Shown piece by piece: positions 61,642 to 64,000 of a DNA stretch of 64,000 bases. The notes under the pieces are model-generated. The model had not been told where the DNA came from and searched no databases. It worked only from the letters and a program-made list of their open reading frames with translations. The first letter of the stretch is position 1. Each line of letters starts with the position of its first letter. The DNA comes from Treponema sp. (GTDB lineage Bacteria > Spirochaetota > Spirochaetia > Treponematales > Treponemataceae). The stretch covers positions 1-64,000 of the forward strand of contig JAKSLY010000009.1 in the NCBI GenBank assembly GCA_024400955.1. Reading direction: 5' to 3'. Position numbers and translations under genes: made by a program.

Positions 61642-61827
61642 ACGCGTTAAGGATTGGGGGACCTGGCGGTCCTTGCAGAATCCTTCGGATTCTTGTTCTT
61701 GCTTGTAGTACGGAGTTTTTCGGATTTTTTCGCTAGAAAAAATTGACGCGGACTGCGGCAAGAAAAACTCCAAGAATAAGCCTATAAGTTCGAAGGACTT
61801 ATAGGCTTATGACGCGTTAAGGATTGG
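61642..61827 (+). repeat. Segment bounded by 16-bp direct repeats with internal inverted repeats
   Basis: ACGCGTTAAGGATTGG occurs exactly at 61642-61657 and 61812-61827. Between them lie AGAATCC/GGATTCT (61677-61693), GGAGTTTTTC/GAAAAACTCC (61712-61721 with 61762-61771) and a perfect 14-bp hairpin (61776-61789 with 61797-61810). There is no coding frame. It could be a small non-autonomous element or part of a dispersed repeat family. Confidence 0.75.
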
Positions 61828-61957
61828 AGGGGTGCGGAGCAAGTGGCTGCACTGGCAGCCACCGGAGGCGCCCTGACGCCGGAGCCCCGGAAAGCCTGGC
61901 CCAGGCCCGGCAGGGCCTGGGAAACGCCCATAATAACCTTAAGCCCGCCTTCAATAA
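61828..61957 (+). repeat. GC-rich structured intergenic sequence before pheT
   Basis: Right of the second direct repeat is a GC-rich stretch with CCCAGGCCC/GGGCCTGGG (61900-61908 with 61913-61921) and several shorter inverted repeats (GGCTGC, GGCGCC). Composition differs sharply from the AT-rich promoter that follows. No gene was found; together with the preceding segment this fills the 390-base gap between the nuclease and pheT. Confidence 0.55.
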
Positions 61958-61986
61958 TTGTTTTTTTTCTATATAAATGCTATAAT
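61958..61986 (+). promoter_or_regulatory. Promoter of pheT
   Basis: TTGTTT (61958-61963), 17 bp, perfect TATAAT (61981-61986). The leader of about 30 nt carries AGAGG six bases before the ATG. Confidence 0.72.
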
Positions 61987-62021
61987 TGTTCCCAAATTCA
62001 TTTTTAAATAAGAGGACTCTT

Positions 62022-64000
62022 ATGCCTAAAATCGAAGTCAATGAAAAACTGTTCTGGAACCTTCTCGGAACAAAATACAACGACTGGGAACTTTTTGAGA
62101 AAAAACTTACATCTGCAAAGGCTGAACTTGATGAAAAGCCTAACATGGAAGATAAAGAAGACGACCGTGTAATCAAGATTGAACTTAACGATACAAACCG
62201 CCCTGACCTCTGGTCTACAGGTGGAATTACCCGCTGCCTGCGCGAACATGAAGGCAAGAAGCACTCGGACTATTCTAAGTTCATGTCAAAGGCAGGAGAC
62301 CTTAAGGATACCGGCAGCCGCGACGCTTACGTTGACCCGGAACTCCGCTACATCCGCCCTTTCATGGTTTCATTCGTGATTTCCGGCAAGGCCATCGACA
62401 ATGCCATGCTCATCGACATCATGCAGACTCAGGAAAAACTCTGCTGGAACTTTGGACGCAAGAGAAAGACTGTTTCCATGGGTGTTTACCGCCAAGCTAA
62501 CGTCAAGTGGCCGATTCACTTTAATGCATGCGACCCGGACACGATGAAGTTCCAGCCTCTCCAGGGCGACAGCGTTCAGACCCTCCGCGAAATTGTTGAT
62601 ACCCACCCTAAGGGAAAGGAATACGGTCACATCATCAAGGACTTCAAGAAGTTCCCTGTTCTCCAGGACGACAAGGGTGAAGTCATGAGCATGACACCTA
62701 TCATCAACAGTGCTACCCTCGGCCAGATTGAGATCGGCGACAAGGAACTGGTTGTTGAACTTACCGGTGCCGACATGAAGGACCTGATGCTTTCTGCCAA
62801 CATCGTTGCTTGCGACTTTGCAGATGCAGGCTATGAAATCCTTCCTGTTAAGGTTCACCACGAATACGACACTGGATTCGGAAAGGATGTAACAATCCCT
62901 TACTACTTCCAGGAAACCACCAAGGCACGCCTTTCTGCCATCAACAAGAAGCTTGGGGAAAAGCTTACAAAGGAACAGGTTCTCGACGCCCTCCAGAGAA
63001 TGGGCAGCACAGTGACTGTTTCTGAAGAAAACGGCGATGCCGTGTTTACCGTTTCTCCTGCACCTTACCGCAACGACTTCCTCCACGAGGTTGACGTTAT
63101 CGAAGACGTTATGATCGGCATGGGACTTGATTTCTTTAAGCCTGAAAAGCCTAATGACTTTACCATCGGACGCCTTCTTCCAATTACAACATACAGCCGC
63201 AAGGTTAAGAACATTCTCGCAGGCCTTGGTTACCAGGAGATGATCTTCAACTACCTGGGTTCAAAGAAGACTTACATCGACAACATGGGCATTGATGCAA
63301 AGGATGTCATTGAGATTGCAAACCCAATGAGCGAGAACTACCAGTTCATCCGCCCTTCCATCATCGCTTCCCTTTTTGAGGCTGAAGCACAGAGCGGAAA
63401 CGCCATTTACCCTCACAAGGTTTTTGAAGTTGGTAAGGTTGCTTTCATCGAGCCAAGCGAAAACACCGGCACAAAGACAATCCAGTCCCTGGGATTCCTT
63501 ACGGCAAGCAACAACGCAAACTTTAACGAGGCTGCTTCTGAAGTAAGCACCATCCTTTACTACCTTGACCACAAGTACGAGGTTGTGGAGACACAGGACC
63601 CTCGCTTTATCCCTGGACGCCAGGCTGGAATCATCGTTAACGGAAAGCAGTGCGGAATCTTTGGAGAAATCCATCCTCAGGTTCTGGAAAACTGGCAGGT
63701 TACGGTTCCTTGTGTTGCAGGCGAAATGGACCTTGAATACCTTATGGCAGCAAACGACAGGAACAATGCAAAGGCTGACGCAGAGGCAAAGAAGGCCAAG
63801 GAAGCAAAGGACGCAGAAAAGAAGGCTGCTGAAACTGCAGCACAGTCGGCAGCTTCTTCCTTTGATCCTATTGAGCACTTTAACAAGTACATCGAACTCC
63901 GCGTTGCAAAGATCGAAAAGGTTGAAACAAACCCACAGGGCGACAAGCTTTACATCGAGACAATGGACGACGGCAGCGGAACTCCACGCATCATCCAGTC
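62022..64000 (+). CDS. pheT: Phenylalanyl-tRNA synthetase beta chain, archaeal type, with C-terminal tRNA-binding domain (partial)
   Basis: 659 codons are visible and the frame stays open at the window edge. It begins directly with MPKIEVNEKLFWNLLG and lacks the N-terminal tRNA-binding domain of ordinary bacterial PheT. It has IELNDTNRPDLWSTGGITR and the B5/core regions of the archaeal/eukaryotic form, as known for spirochaetes. After about residue 582 comes an Ala/Lys/Glu linker (about 583-612). From residue ~614 an EMAPII/MetRS-like OB domain begins (FDPIEHFNKYIELRVAKIEK, then NPQGDKLYIETMDDG). The C-terminal placement is unusual. It has its own promoter; pheS is not in the window. Confidence 0.93.
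   Translation, partial: MPKIEVNEKLFWNLLGTKYNDWELFEKKLTSAKAELDEKPNMEDKEDDRVIKIELNDTNRPDLWSTGGITRCLREHEGKKHSDYSKFMSKAGDLKDTGSRDAYVDPELRYIRPFMVSFVISGKAIDNAMLIDIMQTQEKLCWNFGRKRKTVSMGVYRQANVKWPIHFNACDPDTMKFQPLQGDSVQTLREIVDTHPKGKEYGHIIKDFKKFPVLQDDKGEVMSMTPIINSATLGQIEIGDKELVVELTGADMKDLMLSANIVACDFADAGYEILPVKVHHEYDTGFGKDVTIPYYFQETTKARLSAINKKLGEKLTKEQVLDALQRMGSTVTVSEENGDAVFTVSPAPYRNDFLHEVDVIEDVMIGMGLDFFKPEKPNDFTIGRLLPITTYSRKVKNILAGLGYQEMIFNYLGSKKTYIDNMGIDAKDVIEIANPMSENYQFIRPSIIASLFEAEAQSGNAIYPHKVFEVGKVAFIEPSENTGTKTIQSLGFLTASNNANFNEAASEVSTILYYLDHKYEVVETQDPRFIPGRQAGIIVNGKQCGIFGEIHPQVLENWQVTVPCVAGEMDLEYLMAANDRNNAKADAEAKKAKEAKDAEKKAAETAAQSAASSFDPIEHFNKYIELRVAKIEKVETNPQGDKLYIETMDDGSGTPRIIQ

Noticed and set aside
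61817-62257. 146-codon minus-strand frame across the repeat region and pheT start
   Set aside because: It overlaps the pheT promoter and start, and is a by-product of the GC-rich repeat.
62370-63086. 238-codon minus-strand frame inside pheT
   Set aside because: Antisense to clear PheT sequence, with no family features.
1-64000. CRISPR array, tRNA or rRNA gene, complete insertion sequence
   Set aside because: Intergenic spaces are short and none shows regularly spaced repeats, a tRNA T-loop/acceptor pattern or paired terminal repeats around a transposase.

Overview
The window looks like chromosome from a Treponema-type spirochaete, probably a gut, rumen or oral commensal rather than a reduced pathogen. 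The reasons are: PheT of the archaeal type (a known spirochaete trait); many relaxed-lipobox lipoproteins; an M30 (hyicolysin-type) lipoprotein peptidase; giant Ig-repeat surface proteins; and intact histidine and arginine biosynthesis genes. GC content is mid-40s by eye. No tRNA, rRNA, CRISPR array or complete insertion sequence was seen.

Layout. 1-53 is the end of an unknown coiled-coil gene, followed by a strong terminator. 155-21414 (minus) is one operon of two giant surface proteins: a 2141-residue Ig-like stalk ending in a putative outer-membrane barrel, then a 4933-residue Ig-repeat lipoprotein. 21.7-31.4 kb carries a sirtuin, a 131-nt structured intergenic element, a coiled-coil gene, a ketosynthase and ketoreductase from back-to-back promoters, a lone ABC ATPase, a lipoprotein with a degenerate formylglycine-enzyme fold, an M29 peptidase, the M30 lipoprotein and acetate kinase. 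31.5-41.9 kb (minus) is a 12-gene, largely translationally coupled aryl-polyene-like type II PKS operon: two ACPs, a membrane/AMP-ligase fusion, two dehydratases, glycosyltransferase, acyltransferase, thioesterase, LolA-like protein, MMPL exporter, DUF3261 lipoprotein and ketosynthase. The ketosynthase and ketoreductase at 23-25 kb look like its missing ApeR/ApeQ partners. 42-51 kb holds uridine phosphorylase, a CDF metal exporter, hisD-def-fmt-PASTA, an HD-GYP protein and a trifunctional HisA-HisI-HisE. 51-59.3 kb holds dnaX-argC-ybaB-recR, RNA-modifying enzymes, a TetR regulator, a PrsW-like protein, and a Fur/PerR-family gene with reverse rubrerythrin. 59.4-64 kb holds a lipoprotein behind a promoter with a G8 tract, an Rpn-family nuclease, a repeat-rich intergenic region, and pheT running off the end.

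Regulation. Promoters are easy to see: a TTGAAT-like -35, 17 bp, and a TATAAT-like -10. For ten genes the -10 lies so close to the start codon that the transcript must be leaderless or nearly so; this also fixes several start codons. Genes inside operons instead have Shine-Dalgarno sequences or ATGA overlaps. The most striking points are the probable phase-variable promoter at 60.7 kb, the split polyene cluster with a complementary dehydratase pair, PheT fused to a C-terminal tRNA-binding domain, and the giant Ig-stalk operon.
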